From: Streptomyces virginiae
GTDB lineage: Bacteria > Actinomycetota > Actinomycetes > Streptomycetales > Streptomycetaceae
Direction of reading: 5' to 3'
Assembly (NCBI RefSeq): GCF_000720455.1
Contig: NZ_JOAK01000012.1
Coordinates: 304,958 to 368,957 of the forward strand
Length of the DNA: 64,000 nucleotides
This document shows positions 1 to 8,800 of the stretch, piece after piece (position 1 is the stretch's first letter; every line of letters begins with the position of its first letter). The notes beneath the pieces were generated by a model. That model saw nothing but the letters and a program-made list of their open reading frames with translations, made no database searches and was not told the DNA's origin. A program made the position numbers and the translations under genes.

Positions 1-137
1 GTCCCGTCTCGGGAGCATCGCCCCCGTGCCAGACGAGAACGACATAGCTGCGGGTTCCCCCACAAAGCGGCCACGCGCTCTCGACAGATGAATGTGAGAG
101 GCGTCACCCTGTCACTCATCCACGCGGGGAGGCATGG

Positions 138-872
138 ATGGGCAGGAGCCGCAGAACAATTCCGGAGGAGCTTCTGCTGCTCGCCTTGGACCCGGCCACG
201 GGTACCACGGCGCAGCCGCAGTCGCTCGACCTCGGCCTGGCCGGGGCACAGCTAGTGGAGCTGGCTCTGGCAGGACGGATAGCCCCTGATGGGGATCGTA
301 TCGCCGTGGTGATGCCACGGCCGACAGGAGATCCGACTCTGGACTCCGCACTGGAACTGCTGCGCAGGCGCGGCAGCCCGGTACGGGCCGTCCACTGGAT
401 CGGCGGACCCCGGCTGGGGCTTCGTCAGATTTACCTCGCGCACCTGGAGCGCTGCGGCATGGTCCATGCCGTCGCGGGACAGATGTGCGGGGTGTTGCCG
501 ACGACTCGCTACCAGGCGACGGACACGGAGATCAGCCGGGAGATCCGAGCCCGGCTCGACAGTGCGATCCGCACCGGCGTACCGCCGGACCCGCGGACCG
601 CGGCGCTCGCTGCGCTGGCCCACGCGGTCGGACTCGGCAAGCACCTGTACCCCGGCAACGAGGGGCGCTCGTCCAGGTCCCGGCTTCGGGACCTGATCAG
701 GCACGACCCGATGGGCGGACTCGTGGCGCACGCCGTGATGGACGTCCAGAACGGTGTGGCCGCACAGCCGCGCCGCGACCGCCCACCGGCGCCACAGGCC
801 CGGCCCGCGGCGAGCGGCGTGCCGCTGCAGCCGCGCCGCACGGGTGCGATGGCCCGCGCGGCCGCGCACTGA
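138..872 (+). CDS. GPP34 (GOLPH3/Vps74-like) family protein
   Basis: This 244-residue protein opens with the hallmark of the bacterial GPP34 family: PEELLLLALDP, then the segment around LAGAQLVELALAGRI (residues 9-50). Eukaryotic GOLPH3/Vps74 binds phosphatidylinositol-4-phosphate at Golgi membranes. The actinobacterial relatives are numerous and functionally unassigned. The last 35 residues are Pro/Ala/Arg-rich and probably disordered. A GGGGAGG ribosome site at 126-132 lies 5 bases before ATG 138; an ATG at 134 is out of frame. A strong hairpin downstream suggests a single-gene transcript. The family call is fairly sure, the function unknown. Confidence 0.75.
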   Translation: MGRSRRTIPEELLLLALDPATGTTAQPQSLDLGLAGAQLVELALAGRIAPDGDRIAVVMPRPTGDPTLDSALELLRRRGSPVRAVHWIGGPRLGLRQIYLAHLERCGMVHAVAGQMCGVLPTTRYQATDTEISREIRARLDSAIRTGVPPDPRTAALAALAHAVGLGKHLYPGNEGRSSRSRLRDLIRHDPMGGLVAHAVMDVQNGVAAQPRRDRPPAPQARPAASGVPLQPRRTGAMARAAAH

Positions 873-916
873 TCCACCCCCGGTGCGGCCCGGACAGATC
901 CCGGGTCCCCCGTTCC

Positions 917-992
917 ACAGCTGCACCGCTCCACAGTTCCACCGCTCCACCACAGCACCGCCACAGCACCGCCACAGCACCGCTGCACCGAG
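917..992. repeat. short tandem repeat downstream of the GPP34 gene
   Basis: Three perfect tandem copies of the 11-mer ccacagcaccg lie at 950-982, preceded by degenerate ccaccgctccacag-like units from 917. The array is non-coding and sits between the stop codon and the terminator hairpin. Confidence 0.6.
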
Positions 993-1000
993 CCGCCAGC

Positions 1001-1044
1001 GCGCGGGGTGGCGGAGCCGGTCCGCCGGCTCCGTCACCCCGCGC
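1001..1044 (+). terminator. hairpin terminator after the GPP34 gene
   Basis: A 20-bp stem (1001-1020 with 1025-1044, one G-U pair) closes on a 4-base tccg loop. It is followed by a T-rich stretch (gtctgtgttttcc). This looks like an intrinsic terminator isolating the GPP34 gene from the XRE gene. Confidence 0.75.
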
Positions 1045-1160
1045 GTCTGTGTTTTCCCTGCCGTTCCCCAGCGGCACCGCCCGCTTCGGTGGCAGTCTGC
1101 TGAACATCAGCCACGCAGAGAGACAGCTGCACGACAGAAGAAGGCGGAGGTGCCGTTCAC

Positions 1161-2045
1161 GTGGCGTCCAATGTCAATCCCACCGTCCGACGCCGCCGAC
1201 TGGGGATGGAGCTGCGCAAGCTCCGCGAGGACAAGGGCATGACGGCCGAACAGGTCGCCGAACGCCTCCTCGTCTCCCAGTCGAAGATCAGCCGACTGGA
1301 GAACGGCCGCCGTTCCATCAGCCAGCGCGACGTCCGCGACCTGTGCGACGTGTACGAGGTCGAGGACCGCCGGCTCATCGACTCCCTCATGCAGATGGCG
1401 AAGGACTCCCGCCAGCAGGGCTGGTGGCACGCCTTCGGCGACATCCCGTACAGCGTCTACATCGGGCTGGAGACGGACGCCGCCAGCCTGCGCACGTACG
1501 AGCCCCTGGTGATCCCGGGGCTGCTGCAGACCACGGAGTACGCCCAGGCCCTCGTCCGCGGCGCGTGGCCGGAGACCGCCCCGGCCGACGTGGACAAGCG
1601 CGTCCAGGTCCGCATGCACCGCCAGAAGCGGCTCTCCGAGACCGAGAACAACAATCCGGACCTCGGCCCGCTGCGCCTGTGGGCGGTCATCGACGAGGCG
1701 GCGCTGCGCCGGCACGTGGGCGACGCACAGCTGATGATCCGACAGCTTGAGTACTTGATAGAGCAGTCGGAGCAGCCGCACGTCACGGTGCAGGTGATGC
1801 CCTTCGAGCTGGGCGCGCACCCCGGCGTGAACGGCCAGTACGCGATCCTGGAGTTCCCGGACGCGTCCGACTCGACGGTCGTCTACATCGAGGGCGTGAC
1901 GAGCGACCTGTACCTGGAGAAGGCCAACGACGTCCAGAAGTACAGCGTGATGTACGAGCACCTGCGCGCCCAGGCCCTGGGTGTCGACCGGACACGTGAG
2001 TTCATCCTGCGCATCATCAACGAATATGCGGACAAAGGCGAATAG
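1161..2045 (+). CDS. XRE-family regulator with DUF5753 domain
   Basis: This 294-residue protein has an N-terminal helix-turn-helix (about residues 14-70, with RLLVSQSKISRLENGRRSIS as recognition region). A DUF5753 domain follows (about 95-280, including EPLVIPGLLQTTEYAQAL and VTVQVMPFELG). This is the standard Streptomyces BldD-unrelated regulator type that pairs with a small DUF397 protein, which here follows at 2244. Start is GTG 1161 with GGAGG 10 bases upstream. Such pairs have been linked to developmental and antibiotic control (for example the WhiJ/BldB-associated families). The target of this copy cannot be read from the sequence. Confidence 0.9.
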   Translation: MASNVNPTVRRRRLGMELRKLREDKGMTAEQVAERLLVSQSKISRLENGRRSISQRDVRDLCDVYEVEDRRLIDSLMQMAKDSRQQGWWHAFGDIPYSVYIGLETDAASLRTYEPLVIPGLLQTTEYAQALVRGAWPETAPADVDKRVQVRMHRQKRLSETENNNPDLGPLRLWAVIDEAALRRHVGDAQLMIRQLEYLIEQSEQPHVTVQVMPFELGAHPGVNGQYAILEFPDASDSTVVYIEGVTSDLYLEKANDVQKYSVMYEHLRAQALGVDRTREFILRIINEYADKGE

Positions 2046-2243
2046 TCCTGTGACGGAAGGGGCTGGCGGGCGCGGGGGCGGCACCGTACACCGTCGATCC
2101 CCGGCCACAGAAGGCTTGAATGGAATATGCCACTCGGTCGGGTGAATGCTTCCTTCACCCGTCAGGAGCTGCGGGTAGCGTCGATCACGTCAGCCGGAAA
2201 TGGCCGACAAGACACCGGAACTACTCGCTCACCGGAGAGAAAC

Positions 2244-2453
2244 ATGGCTATTCGCCAGGGCGCCAACGACAACTGGGTCAAGTCCTCCTACTCCGCCAAC
2301 GGCGCCTGCGTCGAGGTCAAGTCCCCCGTCATGGAGGCGATCGCCGTACGCGACTCGAAGGTGCAGGACGGCCCGTCCCTCACCTTCGCGCCCGGCTCGT
2401 GGACCTCGTTCGTCACCGACGTCACCGAAGGCCGGCTGGGACGCCTCGCCTGA
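2244..2453 (+). CDS. DUF397 domain protein
   Basis: This 69-residue protein has the DUF397 signature: WVKSSYSANGACVEVKSP, then AIAVRDSKVQDGPSLTF and WTSFV. The reading frame is open upstream to 2127, but ATG 2244 has a good ribosome site (GGAGAG, 2234-2239) and begins right before the conserved WxKSSYS motif, so the shorter form is chosen. It lies 198 bp after the XRE regulator. DUF397 proteins are presumed partners or modulators of the adjacent DUF5753 regulator. That role is family knowledge rather than something seen here. Confidence 0.85.
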   Translation: MAIRQGANDNWVKSSYSANGACVEVKSPVMEAIAVRDSKVQDGPSLTFAPGSWTSFVTDVTEGRLGRLA

Positions 2454-2560
2454 AGATCACGACGCGTCCCGACCGTCCCGACTGGAGCCCTCTCGACCGG
2501 TCCGCCGTCTTGGCCGAGGGGGCTCGGCCATGCCCGCCTCCGGCCCACGGCCCGGCCGGA

Positions 2561-2601
2561 CAGGCGGCCAGGCGGACAGGCGGCCAGGCGGACAGGCGGC
2601 C
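2561..2601. repeat. 16-bp tandem repeat between convergent genes
   Basis: The unit caggcggccaggcgga occurs 2.5 times in perfect tandem (2561-2576, 2577-2592, then 9 bases). It lies in the 196-bp gap between the DUF397 gene and the convergent Dabb-like gene. No clean terminator hairpin was seen in this gap. Confidence 0.7.
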
Positions 2602-2649
2602 AGCGGGTTCACGCGATCAGGCCGTCAACCGGCCAAGCGGCCCCGCCGG

Positions 2650-3513
2650 TCAGCGCAACTGGTTGACGTAACGGTCCGTCCCCGGCACCGTCGGGATGAA
2701 CGGAGCCACGAGCTCCACCCGCCCCAAGCCCGCCTCCGCGACCTCCGCGTCCAGCCCCTGGAAGCGGTCCCAGCAGGTCCGGGGGTCCTCCTCCAGGAAC
2801 CACAGCAGCGTGAGGCGCGTGTCGACCCCCTCCACCTGCTTGACGTAGGTCATCCGGTCGCCGGGCAGCGGTGTCGGCCGGAAGACGGTGACCATCGCCG
2901 CCGGGGAGCCGTGCAGCCGCTTCGGCAGGGCGCGTGAGCGCAGCCACTCCAGCAACTCGGCCCGCTGCCCGGGGCCGTCGGCGTCGATCACCTGCACCAC
3001 CAGCCCCGCGTACGGGTGGTCGAGCGCATGGTAGTCCCGCGGGCCGGCGGCGCCGTCGCGGTAGACGGTGGCCGCGTGGTCCTGGAAGGCCGTGAAGACG
3101 TGGGTGCGGTCCTGGTACACGCGGCCGTCGCGGTTGAGCCGCTTGTTGATGCCGACGGTCCACTTCATGTGCTCGTCGTAGCGGCCCTCGGTGACCCAGT
3201 ACGTCGATATGTAGCAGCCGGCGGTGACCGGCTGGGCGACGGCCGACTTCTCGGGGTAGCGCAGCTCCTGGAGCTCGCGGGTGGCCACCCAGCGGCGGCC
3301 CGCGTACATCCAGGGCATGGCCATGGCGCCGGCGTAGTAGTGGTCGTCCTCGTACCAGCGGTTGTACGCGTACTCGTGGCCCGGGTGCGGCTCCACCATG
3401 GTGATCAGCGCATGGCCGGGGCGGACGCCGTACGGGCCGACGGCCGCCAGCGCGGCGTAGTCGTCGACGCGGGTGCCGGTGTCCTGCTGCGGGTCCTGCT
3501 CTGCTGTCGTCAT
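2650..3513 (-). CDS. putative tandem Dabb/EthD-like protein
   Basis: This 287-residue cytoplasmic protein has no signal peptide. The first half has an EthD/Dabb-type motif (HPGHEYAYNRWYEDDHYYAG, residues 43-62). The second half repeats a similar layout (HPYAGLVVQVID ... AMVTVFRPTPLPG), suggesting two ferredoxin-like dimeric alpha-beta-barrel units in one chain. Proteins of this fold include EthD-like ether-degradation proteins and polyketide/terpenoid accessory enzymes. No catalytic residue can be assigned. Fourteen bases upstream of its start is a 15-bp palindrome shared with other catabolic genes of this window, which suggests joint control with them. The fold call is an inference. Confidence 0.55.
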   Translation of the reverse strand: MTTAEQDPQQDTGTRVDDYAALAAVGPYGVRPGHALITMVEPHPGHEYAYNRWYEDDHYYAGAMAMPWMYAGRRWVATRELQELRYPEKSAVAQPVTAGCYISTYWVTEGRYDEHMKWTVGINKRLNRDGRVYQDRTHVFTAFQDHAATVYRDGAAGPRDYHALDHPYAGLVVQVIDADGPGQRAELLEWLRSRALPKRLHGSPAAMVTVFRPTPLPGDRMTYVKQVEGVDTRLTLLWFLEEDPRTCWDRFQGLDAEVAEAGLGRVELVAPFIPTVPGTDRYVNQLR

Positions 3514-3526
3514 GGTAACGGTCTAG

Positions 3527-3541
3527 CTGATGTGGCGTCAG
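3527..3541. promoter_or_regulatory. palindromic operator candidate (site A)
   Basis: CTGATGTGGCGTCAG is a 15-bp inverted repeat with one imperfect pair against the window consensus CTGACG-N3-CGTCAG. It lies 14 bp upstream of the Dabb/EthD-like gene (minus strand) in the divergent region shared with the aminotransferase. Confidence 0.6.
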
Positions 3542-3661
3542 ATGGGGAGGGGGCGGGCGGAGTCGGGGGACGGAGGGCCGGACGTCCACCGGCTGATACA
3601 TACATGCCGTCTACAACTTTCCCTGGCTACGATGCGCGCACCGTCTCCCGGAGGAGCCCCC

Positions 3662-5017
3662 GTGCCCGCTGCCGCCCACGTGCCTGCCGCCACCGCTGTC
3701 ACCGCCCCCACCGCTGTCGCCACCGTCGCCGCACCGCCCGCGTTCGCCGCCCGCGCCACCTCGGTCGAGGGCTCCCCCGTACGCGAGATCCTCGCGCTCA
3801 CCCAGCGGCCCGGGATCATCTCCTTCGCCGGCGGCCTCCCCGCACCCGAGCTCTTCGACACCGAGGGCCTGCGTGCCGCGTACGACGCCGCCTTCGCGCT
3901 GTCGGCGCGCCGCGCGCTCCAGTACTCGACCACCGAGGGCGCGCCGGAGCTGCGCGCCGCGGTCGCGGCGCGGGCCACCGCGCGCGGGCTGCCGACCCGC
4001 GCGGACGACGTGGTCGTCACCTCCGGCTCCCAGCAGGCCCTCACCCTCATCACCGCGGCCCTGATCGAGCCGCGCGACGTGGTGCTGGTCGAGAACCCCA
4101 CCTACCTCGCCGCGCTCCAGTGCTTCGCCCTGGCGGGGGCGCGTGTGGTGGCCGTGCCCTGCGATGACGAGGGCGTGCTGCCGGACGCGCTGGCGGAACT
4201 CGTCGCGCGGGAGCGGCCGAAGCTGCTCTACACAATCCCCACCTTCCAGAACCCGACCGGACGCACCCTGCCGGCCGCCCGCCGGGCGGCGGTCGCCCAG
4301 GTCGCGGCCCAGCTCGGTCTGTGGCTGGTGGAGGACGACCCGTACGGGGACCTGCGCTACGAGGGCGACGACCTGCCGTGGCTCGCCGCCCACCCGGGCG
4401 CGGAGGACCGTACGGCCCTGCTCGGCAGCTTCTCGAAGATCATGGCGCCGGGGCTGCGGCTGGGCTGGCTGCGTGCCCCGGCGGCGCTCCTGCGGGCCGT
4501 GGTGGTCGCGAAGCAGGCGGCGGACCTGCACACCTCCACGGTGGACCAGCTGGCCGCGGCGCACTACCTCGCGACGGTCGACCTGGACGCGCACATAGCC
4601 ACGGTGCGCGGCGCGTACCGGGAGCGGCGCGACGCCCTGCAGGACGCCCTGAGCCGCACCCTGTCGGCGGACTGCGAGTGGAACCTGCCCGAGGGCGGCA
4701 TGTTCGTGTGGGCCCGGCTCCCGGCGGGCCACGACGCGACGGCCCTGCTGAGCACGGCCGTGGCGCACGGCGTCGCCTTCGTCCCGGGAGCCCCCTTCCA
4801 CACGGGCGCCCCGGACCCCCGCACGCTGCGCCTGTCCTTCACCACGCACACCCCGAGGGAGATCACCGAGGGGGTCGGCCGTCTCGGCGCGGCCCTGGCG
4901 GAGTACGGCACGGCGCTCGCGGAGCACGGCGCGGCGCCCGACGGCGGCCACGGCCGGCCGTGCGAGGCCAGTGCTGGCAGTGCTGTCAGTGCTGTCAGTG
5001 CTGGATCCCGACCTTGA
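3662..5017 (+). CDS. PLP-dependent aminotransferase, class I/II (2-aminoadipate/MocR-like fold)
   Basis: This 451-residue fold-type I aminotransferase carries an N-terminal substrate loop (SFAGGLPAPELF), a cofactor-binding SGSQQAL, a PTFQNPTGR stretch, an EDDPYGDLRYEG region, and the Schiff-base lysine in GSFSKIMAPGLRLGW. The whole resembles the 2-aminoadipate aminotransferase/LysN group. The GntR-type DNA-binding domain of MocR proteins is absent. The start is taken as GTG 3662 with GGAGG at 3650-3654; ATG 3632 lacks a comparable site. The C-terminus is Ala/Ser-rich and is encoded by imperfect 9-base repeats (about 4967-5003). Its end overlaps the convergent membrane-protein gene by 23 bp. 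Substrate unknown. Confidence 0.85.
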   Translation: MPAAAHVPAATAVTAPTAVATVAAPPAFAARATSVEGSPVREILALTQRPGIISFAGGLPAPELFDTEGLRAAYDAAFALSARRALQYSTTEGAPELRAAVAARATARGLPTRADDVVVTSGSQQALTLITAALIEPRDVVLVENPTYLAALQCFALAGARVVAVPCDDEGVLPDALAELVARERPKLLYTIPTFQNPTGRTLPAARRAAVAQVAAQLGLWLVEDDPYGDLRYEGDDLPWLAAHPGAEDRTALLGSFSKIMAPGLRLGWLRAPAALLRAVVVAKQAADLHTSTVDQLAAAHYLATVDLDAHIATVRGAYRERRDALQDALSRTLSADCEWNLPEGGMFVWARLPAGHDATALLSTAVAHGVAFVPGAPFHTGAPDPRTLRLSFTTHTPREITEGVGRLGAALAEYGTALAEHGAAPDGGHGRPCEASAGSAVSAVSAGSRP

Positions 5018-5513
5018 GCAGCACGATGAGCAGCCCGAGGAGCAGGTTGACGACGCCGGCGACCACCATCAGGCGGCGGGAGGCGCCTGCGCGTTGGGCG
5101 GCCACGGTCGCCCAGCCCACCTGCCCGGCCAGGGCGACCAGGAGCGCCAGCCACACGATGCCCTGCGGCCCCAGGTCGAAGAGCGGGCTGATGGCCACGG
5201 CGAGGGCCGGCGGGACCGCCGCCTCGATGATCGGGCGCTCCTCGCGGGAGACGCGGCGGATCACGGTCCAGCTGAGCTGTCCCGCCAGGCGGGCCCCGAA
5301 GTGGCGGGCGAAGACGTGCGCCGCCCAGAAGACCACACCGGTGCCCAGGAGCAACAGGATGAGCTGGAGCCGCGGGAACGAGCCGAGCGTCCCGGCGCCG
5401 ACGACGACGGAGGCGGCGAGCAGGGAGCCGTACACGGCGCCCGCGTAGTCGCCGCGGGCCTTCTCCGGAGCGTCTCCCGGAGCCTCGTACGCATCGTACG
5501 AAGCCTCCTCCAT
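4995..5513 (-). CDS. small multi-spanning membrane protein
   Basis: This 172-residue protein has about five hydrophobic segments (for example LQLILLLLGTGVVFWAAHVF and the final LMVVAGVVNLLLGLLIVLL) and an acidic N-terminus. The function is not recognised. ATG 5513 has GGGAG upstream. The frame also stays open to a GTG at 5651 that overlaps the TAG stop of the upstream amphi-Trp gene (TAGTG) and would add 46 Pro/Gly/Arg-rich residues, so the start is uncertain. The tight arrangement suggests co-transcription with the amphi-Trp gene. Confidence 0.65.
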   Translation of the reverse strand: MEEASYDAYEAPGDAPEKARGDYAGAVYGSLLAASVVVGAGTLGSFPRLQLILLLLGTGVVFWAAHVFARHFGARLAGQLSWTVIRRVSREERPIIEAAVPPALAVAISPLFDLGPQGIVWLALLVALAGQVGWATVAAQRAGASRRLMVVAGVVNLLLGLLIVLLKVGIQH

Positions 5514-5650
5514 GGCCGGCTCCCGAGCCGGCTCCGGGCGGGGCCCCGGGCCTCGCCCGGGGACTGCGGGCCCGGGTCCTGCGCCCTCGGAGCCGGCGCG
5601 CTCCGGGCCCCGTTCCGGGCCCGCCCGCCCGGGACCGCCACCCGCGGCCA

Positions 5651-5902
5651 CTATGACGCGGCTCCGGACCGCGCGGTGGCGGTGGGCCACTTGAGCTCGA
5701 TCTCCATCTCGATCTCCCCGTCGCCGACCTCGACCTCGATCTCGGTACTGAGTTCGTCGGGGACCCGCAGGCTCATCGTGCCGGGGCCGAGTTCCAGTTC
5801 GGCGTTGCCGCCGTGCCGCAGCGCCTCCGCGAGGGCGGAGAGCTGATCGGCGGCCTCTAGGCGTGAAAGGGAACTCTTCTGCTCGAACTTGAGGTCCTTC
5901 AC
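5651..5902 (-). CDS. amphi-Trp domain-containing protein
   Basis: This 83-residue protein ends in the pattern of the amphi-Trp domain: ELGPGTMSLRVPDEL followed by alternating acidic/hydrophobic strands and a terminal ELKWP. The first 35 residues are helical and charged. The family is small, mostly actinobacterial and haloarchaeal, and of unknown function. It is the first gene of a probable two-gene unit with the membrane protein downstream, through a TAGTG junction. Confidence 0.75.
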   Translation of the reverse strand: MKDLKFEQKSSLSRLEAADQLSALAEALRHGGNAELELGPGTMSLRVPDELSTEIEVEVGDGEIEMEIELKWPTATARSGAAS

Positions 5903-6029
5903 GGCTGTCTCCTATCCGCTGTCTCCTCTCCGCCACGACCAGCGGGAACAGCGGGATCACCGGGTAAGGCTCATTGTGACGCCGTACCGGAGGTCGGGCA
6001 TCCCGGGACGCTCCCGCACGCATGCGCCG

Positions 6030-7361
6030 TCACTGCGGCGTCATCCGGTTGAAGGCGAGCGCGAGGACGTCGCGCCACTGCATCGGGGGACCGGCCGCCG
6101 GAGCGCCCGGACGGTCCCTCGGCACCAGTACGCGCAGGGCGCCCGGGCGGATGGAGCAGGTGACGGGCGTGGGCAGGGTCAGGGCCTCGCCGTCGACGGC
6201 GACCGGGATGCTCTCCGCTTCCGACCCGATGACGACCTGCCGGGAGGTCAGGACGTGCAGGCCCGCCGCCCGCGCGCCGCGCAGCGCCACGTCGGCCGCC
6301 TGGGCGGCGTTGTTCACGCGGATCCCGACGACGCCCAGCACGCCCAGGTCGAGGCGGGCCCGGCGGGCGCCGACGGCCATCGGTTCGGGCGACGAGTAGG
6401 GGTTGTTGCTGATCAGGAGCGCCTGCTGGGCTTCCAGGCGCATATCGTCGGTCGCCGCTTCGAGGGTGCCGCCGGCATACCCGAGCAGCAGGTCGGGCAG
6501 TGCGCTCAGCGCCGAGTCCGCCTTGGCGTCCCGGTACTCCGGGCGCTGCACGACCTCCGCGTACACGCCGAAGGAGGCCGTGTTCACGAAGGCGCGGCCC
6601 CCGACGAAGCCCAGGTCGACCCTGAGCTCCTCGCCGTCCGCCAGCGCGTCCAGGCACCGGGCCGGGTCCTCGCGGTCCAGGCCGAGGTCCATGGCGAAGT
6701 GGTTCCTGGTTCCCGCGGAGACCACCAGGAACGGCAGACCGTGCTCGGCCGCCACCTCGGCCACCCGGGCCTGGGTGCCGTCGCCGCCCGCCACCCCGAG
6801 CAGGTCCGCCCCCTCGGCCACCGCCCGGCGGGCGATGGCGGCGACGTCCGTGACGACCTCCGGGTCCAGCAGCACCACCCGGGCGCCGAGCGCCTCGCCC
6901 TTCTCGACGAGGCCGAAACGGCCGACCTTCCCGCCGCCGGACTTCGGGTTCATGATCAGCACGGGCTGCCGGGGGCGTCCGGCGGCGACCGCCCGCATCC
7001 CGGCGGGTGGCCGCGCGGCGCGCAGCGCCGTCCGCGCGCACACCACGGCGGCCGCCCACACCAGGATGGCGGCCAGCGCCGTGGGCCACAGGTCGGCGCG
7101 GGCGTAGATGACGAGGATGGCCACGGGCGCGGCCACGGCCAGCACGGCCCCGGCCAGCCGGGCCGGCCCGCGGTGGGCGACCACCCACCAGGTGCCCATG
7201 GCGGTGAGCGCCGCGCCGGCCACCCCGACCACGACGACGACCAGCCCGCCGCCCTCGCCGGCCGCCACCAGCACCACCACCGCGCCCAGCGCACAGATCA
7301 GCGCCAGCAGAGCGAACAGCCGGGCGCGCGGTGGCACGCCGGCAGGGTGCGAGAGCGACAT
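6030..7361 (-). CDS. membrane-anchored diacylglycerol/lipid kinase family protein
   Basis: This 443-residue protein has about four N-terminal membrane segments (residues 15-135) followed by a DAGK catalytic domain. The nucleotide-binding signs are LIMNPKSGGGKVGRFG, the GVAGGDGTQARVAEV loop and SAGTRNHFAMDLGLD, all typical of DgkB/YegS/LCB5 kinases. A membrane-embedded N-terminus fits phosphorylation of a lipid substrate, but the substrate is not deducible. ATG 7361, with an AGGA site, is preferred over the upstream in-frame start at 7394. It is transcribed divergently from the toxin operon. Confidence 0.85.
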   Translation of the reverse strand: MSLSHPAGVPPRARLFALLALICALGAVVVLVAAGEGGGLVVVVVGVAGAALTAMGTWWVVAHRGPARLAGAVLAVAAPVAILVIYARADLWPTALAAILVWAAAVVCARTALRAARPPAGMRAVAAGRPRQPVLIMNPKSGGGKVGRFGLVEKGEALGARVVLLDPEVVTDVAAIARRAVAEGADLLGVAGGDGTQARVAEVAAEHGLPFLVVSAGTRNHFAMDLGLDREDPARCLDALADGEELRVDLGFVGGRAFVNTASFGVYAEVVQRPEYRDAKADSALSALPDLLLGYAGGTLEAATDDMRLEAQQALLISNNPYSSPEPMAVGARRARLDLGVLGVVGIRVNNAAQAADVALRGARAAGLHVLTSRQVVIGSEAESIPVAVDGEALTLPTPVTCSIRPGALRVLVPRDRPGAPAAGPPMQWRDVLALAFNRMTPQ

Positions 7362-7673
7362 GGTCCTCACGTCCTGACGACCGGGTCCTGGCACGACGTC
7401 CCCACCAGGATGCGTTCCATCCGATCATCCCCCGAACCCCCACCCCCGGCCCGCCGGCACCGACCCCCACAAGCCCGCACATTGCTTCAGCAAGCATCGA
7501 TCGAGGCCGCCACCAGCAATGAACCGACTACGACTGGCGCGATATGTGCGCTACTGAACAGTAAAGTTGGCCGACTCCAGCCCAGAGTGCAAAAGTACGT
7601 TCGATTGGGCCGCGTGGCGGGACACCGGCTTCGGCAAAGGCCGGGTGACGGTGCGGTGGGGGGAGTTCTCGGG
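7362..7673. other. 312-bp divergent intergenic region
   Basis: This region lies between the lipid-kinase gene (minus) and the toxin operon (plus), so it should hold both promoters. Visible elements are small palindromes: TTGCT-tc-AGCAA at 7485-7496, and a GCGC...GTGCGC inverted pair around 7537-7552 within a locally AT-richer stretch. No -10/-35 pair was convincing and no gene is supported. Confidence 0.5.
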
Positions 7674-8141
7674 GTGGGGTTCGACGAGGAGTGGGGTCGG
7701 CTGCGCGCCGACGCCGGCCGGCGACGTGCGCTGTCGGCGCCGTCGGACGAGACGGTCGACGGTCCGGCCGAGGTCGACGCGCCGACGGCAGCACGCGAAG
7801 CGGTCATGGAACGGCTGGCGGACTTCCGCGCTCGGCTCGTCCTCGTACCGCTGGACGAGCGTGACGGCCTGTGGACGGCCGGACTCGGCGGCCTGGACTG
7901 GATCTGCGCCTTCTCCGACGAGGAGGCCCTGGCCCGGTTCGCCGTGGCCCGCGGAGAGGGCGACCGCGAGTGGACGTACCGCCGTGTCGTCGGTGCGCGG
8001 CTGCTCGACGAGGTGGTGCCGGCCCTCGGCTTCCCCTGCGGGGTCGCATGGAACGCGGCGGGGCCGGACGGAATGACGTTCCCGCCGATGCGCGGGATCG
8101 TGCCGGATGCGGCGGCACTTGACGGGGAGGCGGCGCAGTGA
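7674..8141 (+). CDS. SseB-like domain protein, first gene of the toxin operon
   Basis: This 155-residue protein carries a region resembling the SseB N-terminal domain: RLVLVPLDERDGLWTAGLGG, WICAFSDEEALARFA, then GFPCGVAWNAAGPDGMTFPP. In actinobacteria such proteins commonly sit beside WXG100-like genes and are thought to act as type VII secretion accessory or chaperone proteins; this is family knowledge. Start is GTG 7674 preceded by GGGGGAG. The frame is open far upstream, but without a start with comparable support. Its stop overlaps the next GTG start by 4 bases. Confidence 0.65.
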   Translation: MGFDEEWGRLRADAGRRRALSAPSDETVDGPAEVDAPTAAREAVMERLADFRARLVLVPLDERDGLWTAGLGGLDWICAFSDEEALARFAVARGEGDREWTYRRVVGARLLDEVVPALGFPCGVAWNAAGPDGMTFPPMRGIVPDAAALDGEAAQ

Positions 8142-8800
8142 GCGGGGACGGGGCGGATCTCGATGTCTCGAAGCAGGCACTCGGACAGATCGCAAAGGGA
8201 ATCACCGACAGCCTGGCGGAACTGAAGGAGCTCGGGTCGGTCGGTGACGCGAGCATGGGCGGCGGCTTCTCCGAGCTGGGGCTGTCCGGGATCGAGACCG
8301 GGCACGAGGGCCTGACGTCCACCCTGCACACGTTCTGCGAACGCTGGGGCTGGGGTGTGCGCTCGCTGGTCCAGCAGGGCAACGCCTTCGCCATGAACGT
8401 GGGGCTGTCGGCCGGTCTGGTGTACGAGCAGGACCGGTACATCCAGGGGAGTTTCAAAGTCGTGGCGAACGCGGCGCTGGGCAATCCGCACGCGTCCGAG
8501 AAGGACGTCATCGACAAGGACTGGGGCGAGGTCCTCTCCGACAATCCGTTCACCCAGATCCGGGACGCGGACTACGACCTGACGGACCTCGGGCGTGCCA
8601 CGGAGAACGGCAACGAGGCCTGGAAGACCGCGGTCCGGGACGTGAACAGCTCCGGCATCCTGATGCACAACCAACTCCTCGACGCCGTCGGCCTGCGCGA
8701 CGACATGGACGGGGTGGTCGATGACCTCGTCGGCCGGGCCCCCGAGACGGCCCAGGTCATCGAGGCCCCCGAGCCCCAGCCGGGCGGTGAGGGCCGATGA
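8138..8800 (+). CDS. ESX/WXG-like helical protein
   Basis: This 220-residue protein is mostly helical and lacks a signal peptide. Residues 10-90 (SKQALGQIAKGITDSLAELK ... ERWGWGVRSLV) have the length and WGW-type turn of WXG100-like substrates or partners. The rest is charged and unassigned. GTG 8138 overlaps the stop of the SseB-like gene, and its own TGA overlaps the ATG of the RHS toxin, so the three proteins are translationally coupled. It is probably a secretion partner or chaperone for the RHS protein; this is inferred from position. Confidence 0.6.
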   Translation: MSGDGADLDVSKQALGQIAKGITDSLAELKELGSVGDASMGGGFSELGLSGIETGHEGLTSTLHTFCERWGWGVRSLVQQGNAFAMNVGLSAGLVYEQDRYIQGSFKVVANAALGNPHASEKDVIDKDWGEVLSDNPFTQIRDADYDLTDLGRATENGNEAWKTAVRDVNSSGILMHNQLLDAVGLRDDMDGVVDDLVGRAPETAQVIEAPEPQPGGEGR